Assembly (NCBI GenBank): GCA_958295805.1
Contig: OY282373.1
Span: 1,335,001 to 1,399,000 of the forward strand
Direction: 5' to 3'
From: an uncultured Nitrospirales bacterium
GTDB lineage: Bacteria > Nitrospirota > Nitrospiria > Nitrospirales > UBA8639
Length of the DNA: 64,000 nt
Shown here: piece by piece, positions 1 through 8,052 of the stretch
How the letters are laid out: every line of letters begins with the position of its first letter
How positions within the stretch are numbered: position 1 is the stretch's first letter
Program-made: the position numbers and the translations under genes
The notes under the pieces: generated by a model
Databases searched by the model: none
Told to the model about the DNA's origin: nothing
What the model saw: the letters and a program-made list of their open reading frames with translations, nothing else

Positions 1-73
1 AGATGAGAATGGGAACGATCAGCCATCCGCCGGCGATGAGAATTTCGACAAAAGCCAGTGGTACGTCCATCAT
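1..73 (-). CDS. ExbB/TolQ/MotA-type proton channel subunit, N-terminal fragment
   Basis: The reverse strand opens with two consecutive ATG codons (71-73 and 68-70) and stays open to the window edge, encoding about 24 residues. The visible part is a short polar start followed by a hydrophobic stretch with a Gly-Gly-Trp pair (IAGGWLIVPILI), the usual look of the first membrane helix of ExbB/TolQ/MotA family proteins. Its place directly downstream of a tonB-like gene on the same strand supports ExbB, which would energise TonB with the proton gradient. Only the N-terminus is present, so the family call rests on little sequence plus context. Confidence 0.55.
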   Translation of the reverse strand, partial: MMDVPLAFVEILIAGGWLIVPILI

Positions 74-104
74 GGGAAGCGCGTCCTTGTCTGGTGAAAG
101 ATGA

Positions 105-995
105 TTAGCTTTGTTTGGTGAGTGAAAACTTGATGGGAATTTTGACGATGCTGTGAATCGGAATGTTGCCGTCTTTTGCCGGGGAAAAAGTCCATCGCGT
201 CACCGTGTCAATCGCGGCTTTATCCAATACCTCATGCCCGCTGGTCCGTTCAACGGTAATCTCATCTGCCCTGCCGGACGGCGTCACGGACACGAGAAGG
301 AGCACCGTCCCTTCCCAGCCTTCCTTCCTGGCGATTCGTGGATAGACGAGCGGCGTGCGTCGTCTCAGACTGACGCCCGTCTGAAGAGACCCTTCGGACG
401 TCGGGGCTGACCGGAGAGTCCGTGACCGCCGGGCGGATGAACCGACGCGGGACGAGGCAGGCAACGTCGAGACTTTGGTCGAGATTCCCCGGAGGGTCGC
501 GATGGTCGAAAAGGCCGGGATAGCCATTGCTGAACCGTCCGTCTTGGTTTTGGTGCTTGTCGTGGGGCGGTGGCTGCGGGCTGTTTTCGTGAAATCTTTC
601 AGTTTCAACGTGTCGCTGGCGCGAGAATCTTGAAGGATGCGTCGTTTCAACGGCTGAGGGGATTGGGGGCGGGTCGGTTCGGGTGTGACCTGGGCGACCT
701 GGACCCGTTCAGGAAGCGGGACCGGTTGCTGGGACGGCATCATCCGTTGCGGTTCGACGGCCCGCCGTTGTCGTTGGGTCTGGAGCATCGGAGGAGGCTC
801 CAGTTCCACTTTCTTCGGCTGTGGCTGGGTTTTCACGAGGGAGACCTTGACCACGGGTTTGGGTTTTTCCACGGTGTGAGAAAATTGGAGGATGTTCAAG
901 ATCGCGATGCCCACGACGTGGATCAGAACGGACTGCGTGCCGAATCGCAGAAAAGACGGCGTCGGTTGAGGCATAAGCAAGGCGTCGTTCGTCAT
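105..995 (-). CDS. tonB: TonB-like energy transducer
   Basis: The 296-residue protein has the three-part TonB layout. There is a hydrophobic N-terminal anchor around residues 22-38, then a long Pro/Lys/Glu/Gln-rich periplasmic linker with PKP and PQP runs, then a C-terminal TonB domain from about residue 215 (YPRIARKEGWEG, later WTFSPAKDG and KIPIKF). TonB couples the inner-membrane ExbBD proton channel to outer-membrane receptors. Its start codon overlaps the stop of the upstream TPR gene by 4 bp, so the two are translationally coupled, and the ExbB-like gene follows 31 bp later. The linker is also rich in Ser/Thr/Arg in its second half. The family call is secure; which receptor it serves is inferred from neighbourhood. 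Confidence 0.88.
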   Translation of the reverse strand: MTNDALLMPQPTPSFLRFGTQSVLIHVVGIAILNILQFSHTVEKPKPVVKVSLVKTQPQPKKVELEPPPMLQTQRQRRAVEPQRMMPSQQPVPLPERVQVAQVTPEPTRPQSPQPLKRRILQDSRASDTLKLKDFTKTARSHRPTTSTKTKTDGSAMAIPAFSTIATLRGISTKVSTLPASSRVGSSARRSRTLRSAPTSEGSLQTGVSLRRRTPLVYPRIARKEGWEGTVLLLVSVTPSGRADEITVERTSGHEVLDKAAIDTVTRWTFSPAKDGNIPIHSIVKIPIKFSLTKQS

Positions 996-2044
996 GAGCC
1001 GGTCTTCTCAAGCAGGTTTCGGATTCGTTCGTCTTTCCCGCCAAGCTCAACGTATTTCCGGTACTGCTCTAAGGCGCGAGTCGTGTCTCTGAGGTGAAAC
1101 TCATAAAAGACCCCCAGGTTGTAATACGCTTCCACCAGTTTCGGATTCAACCGGATGGCTTCCTGGTATTCCTTCTCGGCCTGGTCAAGCTTCTCAAGGT
1201 TGGCAAACAACACGCCCAGGTTGAGGTGAGCTTCGGCGTGCTTCGGGTTGAGGCGAATCACGTCCTGGAAGTGGCCCGCGGCTTGTTGCGTCTGGCTTTC
1301 CTCTTGCAACAGAAACCCTAACGCATAATGCGCGTCAAGCAAGTCGGGGTTTGATTTCAAGGCCGTCTGATACGCCTGAACGGCCTCCTTCAGGTCATTG
1401 TCTTTTTCGGCCAACTGAGCCGACAGCAGCCAAGCCTCGGTGTCATCCGGTTTCAGGTTCGTCAACGCCTGCAACTGTTTTCTCGCTTGCGCCGTGTCTC
1501 CCTCGAGATCATAGAGGGCCGCCAGATTATACATGGCGGTCGTTTGTTGGGGAATCAGGTTGATCGTGGCCTCGTAGGCGGTGATTGCTCCCTTCCGGTC
1601 ACCCAGTTGGTCGTAGGCAAGCGCCAGATTCAGTTGGGCCTCACCGAATTTGGGGTAGACGTCCAGGGCCTTTCGGAAAGCGCCTTTCGCCGCTTCCAGG
1701 TCTTTCTGATGTTGATAGACGAACCCCAAATCCAGGTACGCCCGAGCGAGATTGGGGTGCAGGGCCACGGCTTTTTTCAGGTGGGTGACGGCCTGCTGGG
1801 CTTGCTGCAATCCCGTAAAGGAGACGACGCCCAACAGATGGTGCGCGGCCGCAAAGTTGGGAAACACCTTCAAGGCTTTTTGCAGTGATTGGGCCGCTTC
1901 CTTGAACTTTTGCTGGTTGTAGAGGGTTGCCCCCTGGTTATATAGGGTCTGAGCCTCATCCGCCCGGCTTGTGAGAGGAAGGCCGAAGCCCAGGGTAAGA
2001 ATCAGGATGCCGATGGAAATGGGTCGCCACAGTCGTATACGCAT
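992..2044 (-). CDS. Periplasmic TPR-repeat protein
   Basis: The 350-residue protein starts at ATG 2042-2044 with a signal peptide (hydrophobic core ILILTLGFGLPL, likely cleavage after SRA). The rest is about nine to ten tetratricopeptide repeats with the usual A-x-x-x-L-G and P-x-x-A-E spacing (for example HPNLARAYLDLG, NPKHAEAHLNLG). TPR arrays are protein-docking scaffolds. An upstream extension of the open frame to 2281 is only translated repeat DNA, so I reject it. The stop overlaps the tonB start, placing the protein in the TonB operon; TPR proteins beside TonB/ExbB are common in environmental bacteria, but their role is unclear. I cannot name a binding partner. Confidence 0.8.
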   Translation of the reverse strand: MRIRLWRPISIGILILTLGFGLPLTSRADEAQTLYNQGATLYNQQKFKEAAQSLQKALKVFPNFAAAHHLLGVVSFTGLQQAQQAVTHLKKAVALHPNLARAYLDLGFVYQHQKDLEAAKGAFRKALDVYPKFGEAQLNLALAYDQLGDRKGAITAYEATINLIPQQTTAMYNLAALYDLEGDTAQARKQLQALTNLKPDDTEAWLLSAQLAEKDNDLKEAVQAYQTALKSNPDLLDAHYALGFLLQEESQTQQAAGHFQDVIRLNPKHAEAHLNLGVLFANLEKLDQAEKEYQEAIRLNPKLVEAYYNLGVFYEFHLRDTTRALEQYRKYVELGGKDERIRNLLEKTGS

Positions 2045-2721
2045 AACGCCTCTGCTCGTTGAATGGGTGAATAAGGAAATCTCGCGTCTCCTCCCTCTCC
2101 CCCGGAGGGACCATTGCAACATTCTCTTTTCTGTCATTCTGAGGAGCGAAGCGACGCCTGCCCTGAGCCTCGAAGGGAAGAATCTCCAGTACAGTACAAT
2201 CCCACGACGGACCCTGAGATTCTTTGCTTCGCTCAGAATGACATTGTTGCAACGGTCTCCTTGAAGGAGAGGGTTTATCATACAAATGTCTCGGCGGCAT
2301 CGTATGCCGCCCAGGGTACAAAACCTTGACCACGGCTCAAAAGGCCTACCAGGCTCTCCCGTTGCCCCATGTCATTCCTGTGAAGCCTGTCCCCGATGTT
2401 TGGTATTGGGGAGCGGGAATCCAGGGAACAGCCTGTCACGGTCCAAGGGCCGGCCTGTCGGCTGCCTGGGGCCTGCTTCCCCTGGATTCCCGTTTGCACG
2501 GGAATGACAGAGGGGACGCGGGACTGACGAGTGGTGCAACGGTCTCCTTGAGGGAAAGGGTTTATCATACAAATGTCTCGGCGGCATCGTATGCCGCCCA
2601 GGGTACAAAACCTTGACCACGGCTCAAAAGGCATACAAGGCTCTCAGATAATAGAACTGAGATTCTTCGCTTCGCTCAGAATGACATTGTTCCTGCTGAA
2701 ACCTGCGGGAATGACAAAACG
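2045..2721. repeat. Repeat-filled intergenic block with a 110-bp direct repeat
   Basis: No credible gene is present. Two near-identical copies of about 110 bp lie at 2249-2358 and 2536-2645 (offset 287 bp, a handful of mismatches). Each contains a hairpin with stem GGCGGCAT, loop CGT (2293-2311 and 2580-2598). Around them sit family A repeats (2131-2180, 2212-2245, 2657-2690) and family B half-hairpins (2370-2410, 2484-2512). All apparent small reading frames here are translated repeats. The hairpins could end transcription of the receptor gene upstream, but this is inference. Confidence 0.85.
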
Positions 2722-5508
2722 CTAGAAAGCATACAACGCCCTGAAGTAATAGAATCCGCCGTTGAATCCATAGGGAGAAGATTCGGTGTACTGGGCGCCT
2801 ATGGCTCCGTCATGATCCCGTTGTTGCGCGTATGGATTTTTTGTCGGATACGTGTCAAACAGATTTTGCACACCCGCCGCGACCGTCAGCCCCACCTTGA
2901 ACGTATACGAGCCTTCCGCGTCCATGAACCACCGTTTGCCGGCATCTATACGAGCTTTGTCCTGATCCCCAAGGAATTCAACGAATTCGTCGTAGAAGTA
3001 AAGCCTGGTCAACACCCGCCAGGGCCCCCGTTGGTGGTCGGCCGTCAGGGTGAAGCGGAAGTTGGGGAGATTCTCCTCCAACTGAATTCTCCGTTTATGG
3101 TTGATGGTCTCCCTATTGAATTCGGTCACCTCGGTTTGATTCCAATTGCCCGCGAACGTATAGAGGGTGTCCCAGCCGGATATGTCCATGGGGTACGTTG
3201 CCACGACGTCGATTCCTTGCGTCGTGGTGTCCATATCGTTGGCGAAGAACTTCACGTTTTTGAAACTGCTGGCATCCGGGACACCCTCGTTCTCCAACTC
3301 GCGAATATCCTTAGTACTCAATTCCAACTTCTTAGTCTGGGCAATACGGTCCTGTACCTTGATGCGGTAGTAGTCAATGGTCACGGCAAGTTTGCTGAAG
3401 TTGAGCACCGTGCCCGCGGTCAAGTTGAAGGATTTTTCCGGCTTCAGTGACTCGGCTCCCATGAGTTTCGATGCAGGGTGGGTCGGTGGCGCAGTGAGAT
3501 CGTCAGCTAATTTCCCATCGGTGAACGACGTCGTCACGTTGCGAACGTTTGCCTGTCCCACGGTCGGTGCCTGGAATCCGGTGCTGAGCGAACCGCGAAG
3601 TGCCACGTTGGAAGTTGCTTGCCAGCGGGCATCCACCTTGCCGTTCAGCGTGTCTCCGAAGGTTTCATATTCCTCAAACCGCGCAGCTACGCCGACCAGC
3701 ACGTCCTTGACCACGTCGGTTTCCAGGTCAAGGTAAGCGGCGTAGCTGCCCCTGCTGTTCTTACTCGCGGTTGTTTGGGGATGAAAGCCGGGAAACCCAT
3801 TGGACCCGATGCCGAAGCCCTGTTCACCAAGATTACGGCATTCCTCATGACGTGCCGCCCCACGAGAACATTCAGGTCGATGAATAAACCAGGCATTTCT
3901 CTCGCCGGCTTCGATCTCAAACTCTTCCTTTCGATACTCCAAGCCGAGACCGAGGTTCAAGGGGGAAGAGAACACGTTGTTCTCCAGTGCCTTGGAGAGG
4001 TCAAGGTTGAGCACGTGATCTCTCTCCACGTAGGCCCCGGGTTTGTAGTTCGTCGGAATGTTCGTTCTCAGGTGGGCCAGTTGCGGATTGATGGTGTTCG
4101 TCATGAAAAAATCCGTGCTGTGTTGACCGAACACGGCGCTGAGGTCGTAATGCCAGTTGTCCAGCCACACGTTATTGTGAGACAGGTCGCCCCGGATCCC
4201 GACGGCCGCGCTCCAGTCCTTCACAATGCCCCCGAACGTCGGGGTGAATCCGCCAGGGAATCGCTCGTTGAAGGCAAAGCAGTGGTCGGGAAGATTCGCA
4301 ATCTCATCCGAGTAGTCGGCTGCGTCATCTCTCCTAACGACATCGCATTCGCCTTTCGAGGGGTCCAGGTTGACGACCCTTATCGTCTCGGAAAGTTGGG
4401 AAGAATCCAATCCGTTTTTTTCAAATTCTTCTAATTTCCTTTTTTCTCTTAGGTCCTCAACCTTATAGTCCTTTGGATACTTATCATTCTTGTTTTCTAT
4501 GTTGTTCCCGTCTCTGTCTTTGATAGTCATGTTATTTTTATCCACAAGAGGACCGTTGAACACCCCAGGCCGGGTATTGGGATTCCTGAAGAAGAACCCG
4601 CCTTCCACTTTGCGTTGGGCATAGTTCCCGAAGGCGTAGACTTCGCTCTTACCCAGGTCCAGGCCAAGGTTGCCGAAGAGTTTATAGTCATAGTGAAATT
4701 CGGGCGCACCCCATATCTGTGCTGCGGGTTGCCGCACGTCGTCATTACCATTGTCAATCAGACCCTGGGCATCCGGGCGTTGAATGCTACGGCTGGTCGG
4801 GTCGGCCTCTCCGTACTCGAAGCTGAAGTTGGCAAACCCCGACTCCGCGAGCGTCGGGGGGAGCGGCAGAGGCAGGCCGATATTGCCTGCAATACTGTAC
4901 GTGTCGCCGTCTCCCTTGTAGAACTGGCCCCAGCGGGTTTCCACCGTACCGCTGTCCGGTGCGTCCTTCAACACGAAATTCATCACGCCGGCCACGGCGT
5001 CGGACCCGTACTGTGCCGCGGCGCCGTCGCGCAGGACTTCCACGCGCTTGAGGGCGATAGCCGGGATCGGAGCCAGATCGGGTGGGTGCGCTCCGCTTGA
5101 AATGCCGCCGCCCAGGAAGGAGATGACGGACGCCCGATGGCGCCGTTTGCCGTTGACCAGAATCAGGGTGGAGTTCGGCGACAGGCCCCGCAGGTTCGCC
5201 GGACGCACCAGGGTCGCGGCGTCGCTGATGGGTTGTTGGTTGACGTTGTAGGACGGCACGATCTGGGACAACAGCGAGTCCATGTCCCTGGCCCCGTAAT
5301 TTCTGAACGTGGTCCCCTCAATCACGTCCACCGGCACCGGAGAATCATGTGCCGAGCGCCCGGGGACGCGGGACCCCAACACGACCACTGGATCGAGTAC
5401 CGTCACTTCTTCATCCTTTTCCCCTGCTTCCTGCGCACCGCCCGGTGGGACCGGCATGACCAGCAGACTGAGCAGTGCCACGTACGTCAATACTCGCCAC
5501 TTGTTCAT
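2722..5508 (-). CDS. TonB-dependent outer-membrane receptor
   Basis: The 928-residue protein starts with a signal peptide (VLTYVALLSLLVMPVPPGG, cleavage near GAQ). A TonB-box-like segment (VTVLDPVVVLGSR) and a plug domain follow (residues about 45-175, with LRGLSPNSTLILVNG and VEVLRDGAAAQYGSDA). The remainder is a 22-strand-type barrel ending in Tyr-Ala-Phe, the usual aromatic terminus for barrel insertion. It would import a scarce ligand such as a siderophore, metal complex or small organic molecule; the ligand is not readable. A tonB-like gene ends 29 bp upstream, so both are probably one transcript. Residues about 317-376 are oddly rich in Lys, Asp, Asn and Glu and AT-rich, an apparent insertion in an extracellular loop. 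Confidence 0.93.
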   Translation of the reverse strand: MNKWRVLTYVALLSLLVMPVPPGGAQEAGEKDEEVTVLDPVVVLGSRVPGRSAHDSPVPVDVIEGTTFRNYGARDMDSLLSQIVPSYNVNQQPISDAATLVRPANLRGLSPNSTLILVNGKRRHRASVISFLGGGISSGAHPPDLAPIPAIALKRVEVLRDGAAAQYGSDAVAGVMNFVLKDAPDSGTVETRWGQFYKGDGDTYSIAGNIGLPLPLPPTLAESGFANFSFEYGEADPTSRSIQRPDAQGLIDNGNDDVRQPAAQIWGAPEFHYDYKLFGNLGLDLGKSEVYAFGNYAQRKVEGGFFFRNPNTRPGVFNGPLVDKNNMTIKDRDGNNIENKNDKYPKDYKVEDLREKRKLEEFEKNGLDSSQLSETIRVVNLDPSKGECDVVRRDDAADYSDEIANLPDHCFAFNERFPGGFTPTFGGIVKDWSAAVGIRGDLSHNNVWLDNWHYDLSAVFGQHSTDFFMTNTINPQLAHLRTNIPTNYKPGAYVERDHVLNLDLSKALENNVFSSPLNLGLGLEYRKEEFEIEAGERNAWFIHRPECSRGAARHEECRNLGEQGFGIGSNGFPGFHPQTTASKNSRGSYAAYLDLETDVVKDVLVGVAARFEEYETFGDTLNGKVDARWQATSNVALRGSLSTGFQAPTVGQANVRNVTTSFTDGKLADDLTAPPTHPASKLMGAESLKPEKSFNLTAGTVLNFSKLAVTIDYYRIKVQDRIAQTKKLELSTKDIRELENEGVPDASSFKNVKFFANDMDTTTQGIDVVATYPMDISGWDTLYTFAGNWNQTEVTEFNRETINHKRRIQLEENLPNFRFTLTADHQRGPWRVLTRLYFYDEFVEFLGDQDKARIDAGKRWFMDAEGSYTFKVGLTVAAGVQNLFDTYPTKNPYAQQRDHDGAIGAQYTESSPYGFNGGFYYFRALYAF

Positions 5509-5537
5509 TGCTATGTCTCCCTTGCTGAAGATTTGTG

Positions 5538-6311
5538 TTAGCGTTCTCTGTATTCGTCAAGGTCAAATCGAACGGGCAGGTCAACCGTGGCGGGAATTGG
5601 AAATTCCCCATCCGTGGCCGGGGCAAAGCGCCACGATTTCACGGCCTGCATGGCACTCTTGTCAAGTTCGGGAAATCCCGAGCTTTTTTTCGTGTTGACC
5701 GTTTCCACGCTCCCCTTTGTGTTGACGGTCAGCCGCAACGTGACCGTGCCTTCCCACCCCCGCTGGCGAGCGATTTGTGGATATGGGGGCTGGTCGGCTT
5801 TGATCGGTCTCACGGGTTTCCGCACGGCTTTGCGGTCGGCCGTGGAATCCCGCAGCATTTCAAAAGTGGCTGGAGAGGCAGGGTGCGTTCTGGGAATCGG
5901 GGTGGTCGTGGCCCCGTCCGTCATCAGGCCGGTTGACGCCACCAACGGCGTGGTGGCCGGTTCGGGAATGCTGACGTGTCGTTCTGTCCGGGTGCTCAAT
6001 CTGACGGATTGCCACAGTCCTTTCCGGTCCGCAATGGAATCCCGCAGCATTTCGAGAGAAGGTTGAGAGACGGGATGCGTTCTGGGGATCGTGGCGGTCA
6101 TGAGGCCGGTCAACGGCACCAACGGCGTGGTCTCCGGTTCGGTCATCCTGATGTCCCGTTCTTCCTCAATGATCGTGGCGTCAACTTCAATAGCCGTCAG
6201 TGTTTCAACGTCGTCCAACAAATCTTGTGCCGCGGCTGAGGGAAGCCCGCAGCACCATCCCAGCACACATCCGATCAGGAGAACCCTACATATAGGGCCT
6301 ACGGAAGCCAT
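5538..6311 (-). CDS. Secreted TonB C-terminal-domain protein with internal duplication
   Basis: I place the start at ATG 6309-6311, giving about 257 residues. A TTG 57 bp upstream is in frame but has no better ribosome site. The N-terminus (hydrophobic VLLIGCVLGWCCGLP then AAAQ) looks like a cleavable signal peptide rather than the fixed anchor of a normal TonB. The C-terminal third is a TonB domain (YPQIARQRGWEG, WRFAPATDG, DLPVRFDL). Between them is a 64-residue unit present twice (TTPLV..TGLMT..PRTHP..EMLRDS..ADRK), visible as a 192-bp DNA duplication. It sits directly before the receptor gene. It may be a dedicated adaptor or an energisation-deficient TonB relative; the latter is speculative. 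Confidence 0.78.
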   Translation of the reverse strand: MASVGPICRVLLIGCVLGWCCGLPSAAAQDLLDDVETLTAIEVDATIIEEERDIRMTEPETTPLVPLTGLMTATIPRTHPVSQPSLEMLRDSIADRKGLWQSVRLSTRTERHVSIPEPATTPLVASTGLMTDGATTTPIPRTHPASPATFEMLRDSTADRKAVRKPVRPIKADQPPYPQIARQRGWEGTVTLRLTVNTKGSVETVNTKKSSGFPELDKSAMQAVKSWRFAPATDGEFPIPATVDLPVRFDLDEYRER

Positions 6312-6677
6312 TTTAGAGAGTGTTCGCGTCGGTAGTTTGAGAAAAAGCAGTGCAGGGACCGAAAGCAAGAGGAAAATTTATCCCCACACCCGAGGGGTCA
6401 CGTATTGAGTATAAAAAGAGTGAGTTATGAAAAGAAGTTCCACCAGCATGGTACTTGACCACTTCTTGTGGTGAAATGAAGCTATTATTATAGATGATGG
6501 CAAAAGACTGTTTCAACCCTTAATCGACAAGGGATGATCGTGCGGTGAGCACTCGGGAAAGAAAGCATTTTTGAAGTCCACCGTGCGTTCCGGGAACTGA
6601 TTCAGCACGGAGTGTCCGTCATCGGGGTTTGTGGGGTAGAAGGCAGCTTGGAACTAGGAACCCGGTGTATTTTGTGT
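6312..6677. other. Intergenic region upstream of the TonB-receptor operon
   Basis: About 366 bp without a supported gene. It must hold the leader of the leftward TonB-like/receptor operon and the 3' end of the gene at 6678-7295. The stretch from 6400 to 6500 is AT-rich and promoter-like, but I cannot pick out a convincing -35/-10 pair or a Fur-type operator by eye. Confidence 0.5.
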
Positions 6678-7295
6678 TTATCTACCAGATTTGAAAATGA
6701 AGAATTGTTTGGCGTTTTTAGCGGAGTTGGAGGCTATTTTGTCGGTAGGGTCAATGTTATCAACAAATTTCTCATGGTCATCCCTAGAAATAGCGATGAA
6801 GTTAATATCAACGTTAACATCGAATGCCTTCTTTATTTCATTATTGTCTAAAGACAGATTAATAGGAAGTTCTCTGGCCTCATACAGATTCCTAACCTCA
6901 TCCGCTTGTTTCTTCCATAAATCCCATATTCCCTTCCGATCAGCGGGCTTTATCTTTCCAATTCCAAATAATTTTATTTGAGACTTAATTTGAAACTTAT
7001 TTGGCTGTGAGGATTGCTGACTTTTGTGATGAATTTTGATTTTGTTGAGGACATCTGAAAACTCGTCGGGGTTATACGCGTAGACAATTTTCATATTCTG
7101 AAGCTGATTTTCAGGAGATGCAAAGAGCAACTTGTTAGTGAGGGCAAATTTCTGGCTGAACGTGAGTGGAAGAGGGATCGCAGTGGATAATGTGTCATCT
7201 TGAGCCGAGGCGCAAACTGCAACGAGACACAACGCAACTGACAGGAAGCCACTCTCTAAGCCTGAACGCCGCAACTTCTGACGCATCCTTATCAT
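6678..7295 (-). CDS. Secreted protein of unknown function
   Basis: I do not recognise this 205-residue protein. It begins with a charged n-region (RMRQKLRR) and a hydrophobic segment ending in CASAQ, a good Sec signal peptide, so it should be periplasmic or outer-membrane associated. The mature part is rich in Lys, Asn, Ile and Asp, with stretches such as NKIKIHHKSQQSS, and has no motif I can name. Its base composition is clearly more AT-rich than the neighbours, suggesting acquisition. The next gene upstream (7302-7649) ends 6 bp before this start, so the two form a transcript. Confidence 0.6.
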   Translation of the reverse strand: MIRMRQKLRRSGLESGFLSVALCLVAVCASAQDDTLSTAIPLPLTFSQKFALTNKLLFASPENQLQNMKIVYAYNPDEFSDVLNKIKIHHKSQQSSQPNKFQIKSQIKLFGIGKIKPADRKGIWDLWKKQADEVRNLYEARELPINLSLDNNEIKKAFDVNVDINFIAISRDDHEKFVDNIDPTDKIASNSAKNAKQFFIFKSGR

Positions 7296-7301
7296 GTCTT
7301 A

Positions 7302-7649
7302 TTATCTCAATGTAAGTTGTGCAATCGAATATGCGAATGCTGGCAGAGCTACGCCATACGCGAAATGGCGAACGAGTGAACTTTCGGGTTTGCTTACAGC
7401 CACAGTTAAGCCAAATGTTAGTGAATAGATGGGGATTGCTACCAGAAAATAGTAGCCCATTGCCGTAACAAGCGGTCCCAAGGTTTCTGCCCAGATACTG
7501 TCGTTCGATAGACGCAAAAGCAGCGACAAATGGAATACCATGCTACCCCAAAATGCGGCAAGAATCCTTGACCAAAGGGGGTGCGATATCTTTCCTTTTT
7601 CTCTAGCCTTATAAAAGAAATTGAGAATTTCTTCTATGGTTGTGTACAT
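7302..7649 (-). CDS. Small membrane protein of unknown function
   Basis: The 115-residue product has a polar, basic N-terminus (about 28 residues) followed by three hydrophobic segments (around residues 29-47, 58-82 and 93-112), consistent with a three-pass inner-membrane protein. I see no catalytic motif. It is immediately followed by a gene for a secreted protein, and both are AT-richer than the surrounding core genes. The two may work as a membrane/periplasm pair, but no function can be read from sequence. Confidence 0.6.
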   Translation of the reverse strand: MYTTIEEILNFFYKAREKGKISHPLWSRILAAFWGSMVFHLSLLLRLSNDSIWAETLGPLVTAMGYYFLVAIPIYSLTFGLTVAVSKPESSLVRHFAYGVALPAFAYSIAQLTLR

Positions 7650-7854
7650 TTCTGAGCATGATTTGAATTATATTATAATTAAGTAGATAGGTGGTCCAAA
7701 TTTAATTCCCCTTCAGTGAGGTCCCTGCTCCAAGCTTGGAAATACGACCTTTTGAAAGCGATGTCCCTTAATTTCAATTCGGTTGATTCACACCCATTCA
7801 AATATACTAGCAGGGAACTAACAGGAAAACAAATTTGCCTTGAACCGAGCCTCT

Positions 7855-8006
7855 GCTTTAGATTCTTCCCCTTCGGCTCAGAATGACAGCAAGGGAGGGC
7901 GATCAGGAAGACACGTCATGAGGATCCATCAGAAAGACACGCCACAGGGATCCATTAGGAAGATCCAGCATGGGTATCCATCAGGAAGATACAGCAGGAA
8001 GATCCT
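7855..8006. repeat. 26-bp tandem repeat array (4 units) beside a family A repeat
   Basis: Four consecutive 26-bp units occupy 7903-7928, 7929-7954, 7955-7980 and 7981-8006. The shared core reads TYAGRAAGAYMC at the start and GGATCCA (variants GTATCCA, GATCCT) at the end, and a fifth partial unit starts at 8007. A family A element (agattcttcc..tcagaatgacag, 7859-7889) lies just to the left. The array ends 46 bp before secA, so it is probably within the secA leader or promoter region. The rest of 7650-8052 holds no gene. Confidence 0.85.
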
Positions 8007-8052
8007 TTAGGAAAGAGTTTATATTGTTCCCTTTAGAGGTTTTGATCAGCCC

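Noticed and set aside
2045-2334. N-terminal extension and small frames upstream of the TPR gene
   Set aside because: The predicted residues are translations of family A repeats (VILSEAKNL, HSERSKES type). The signal peptide begins at ATG 2044.
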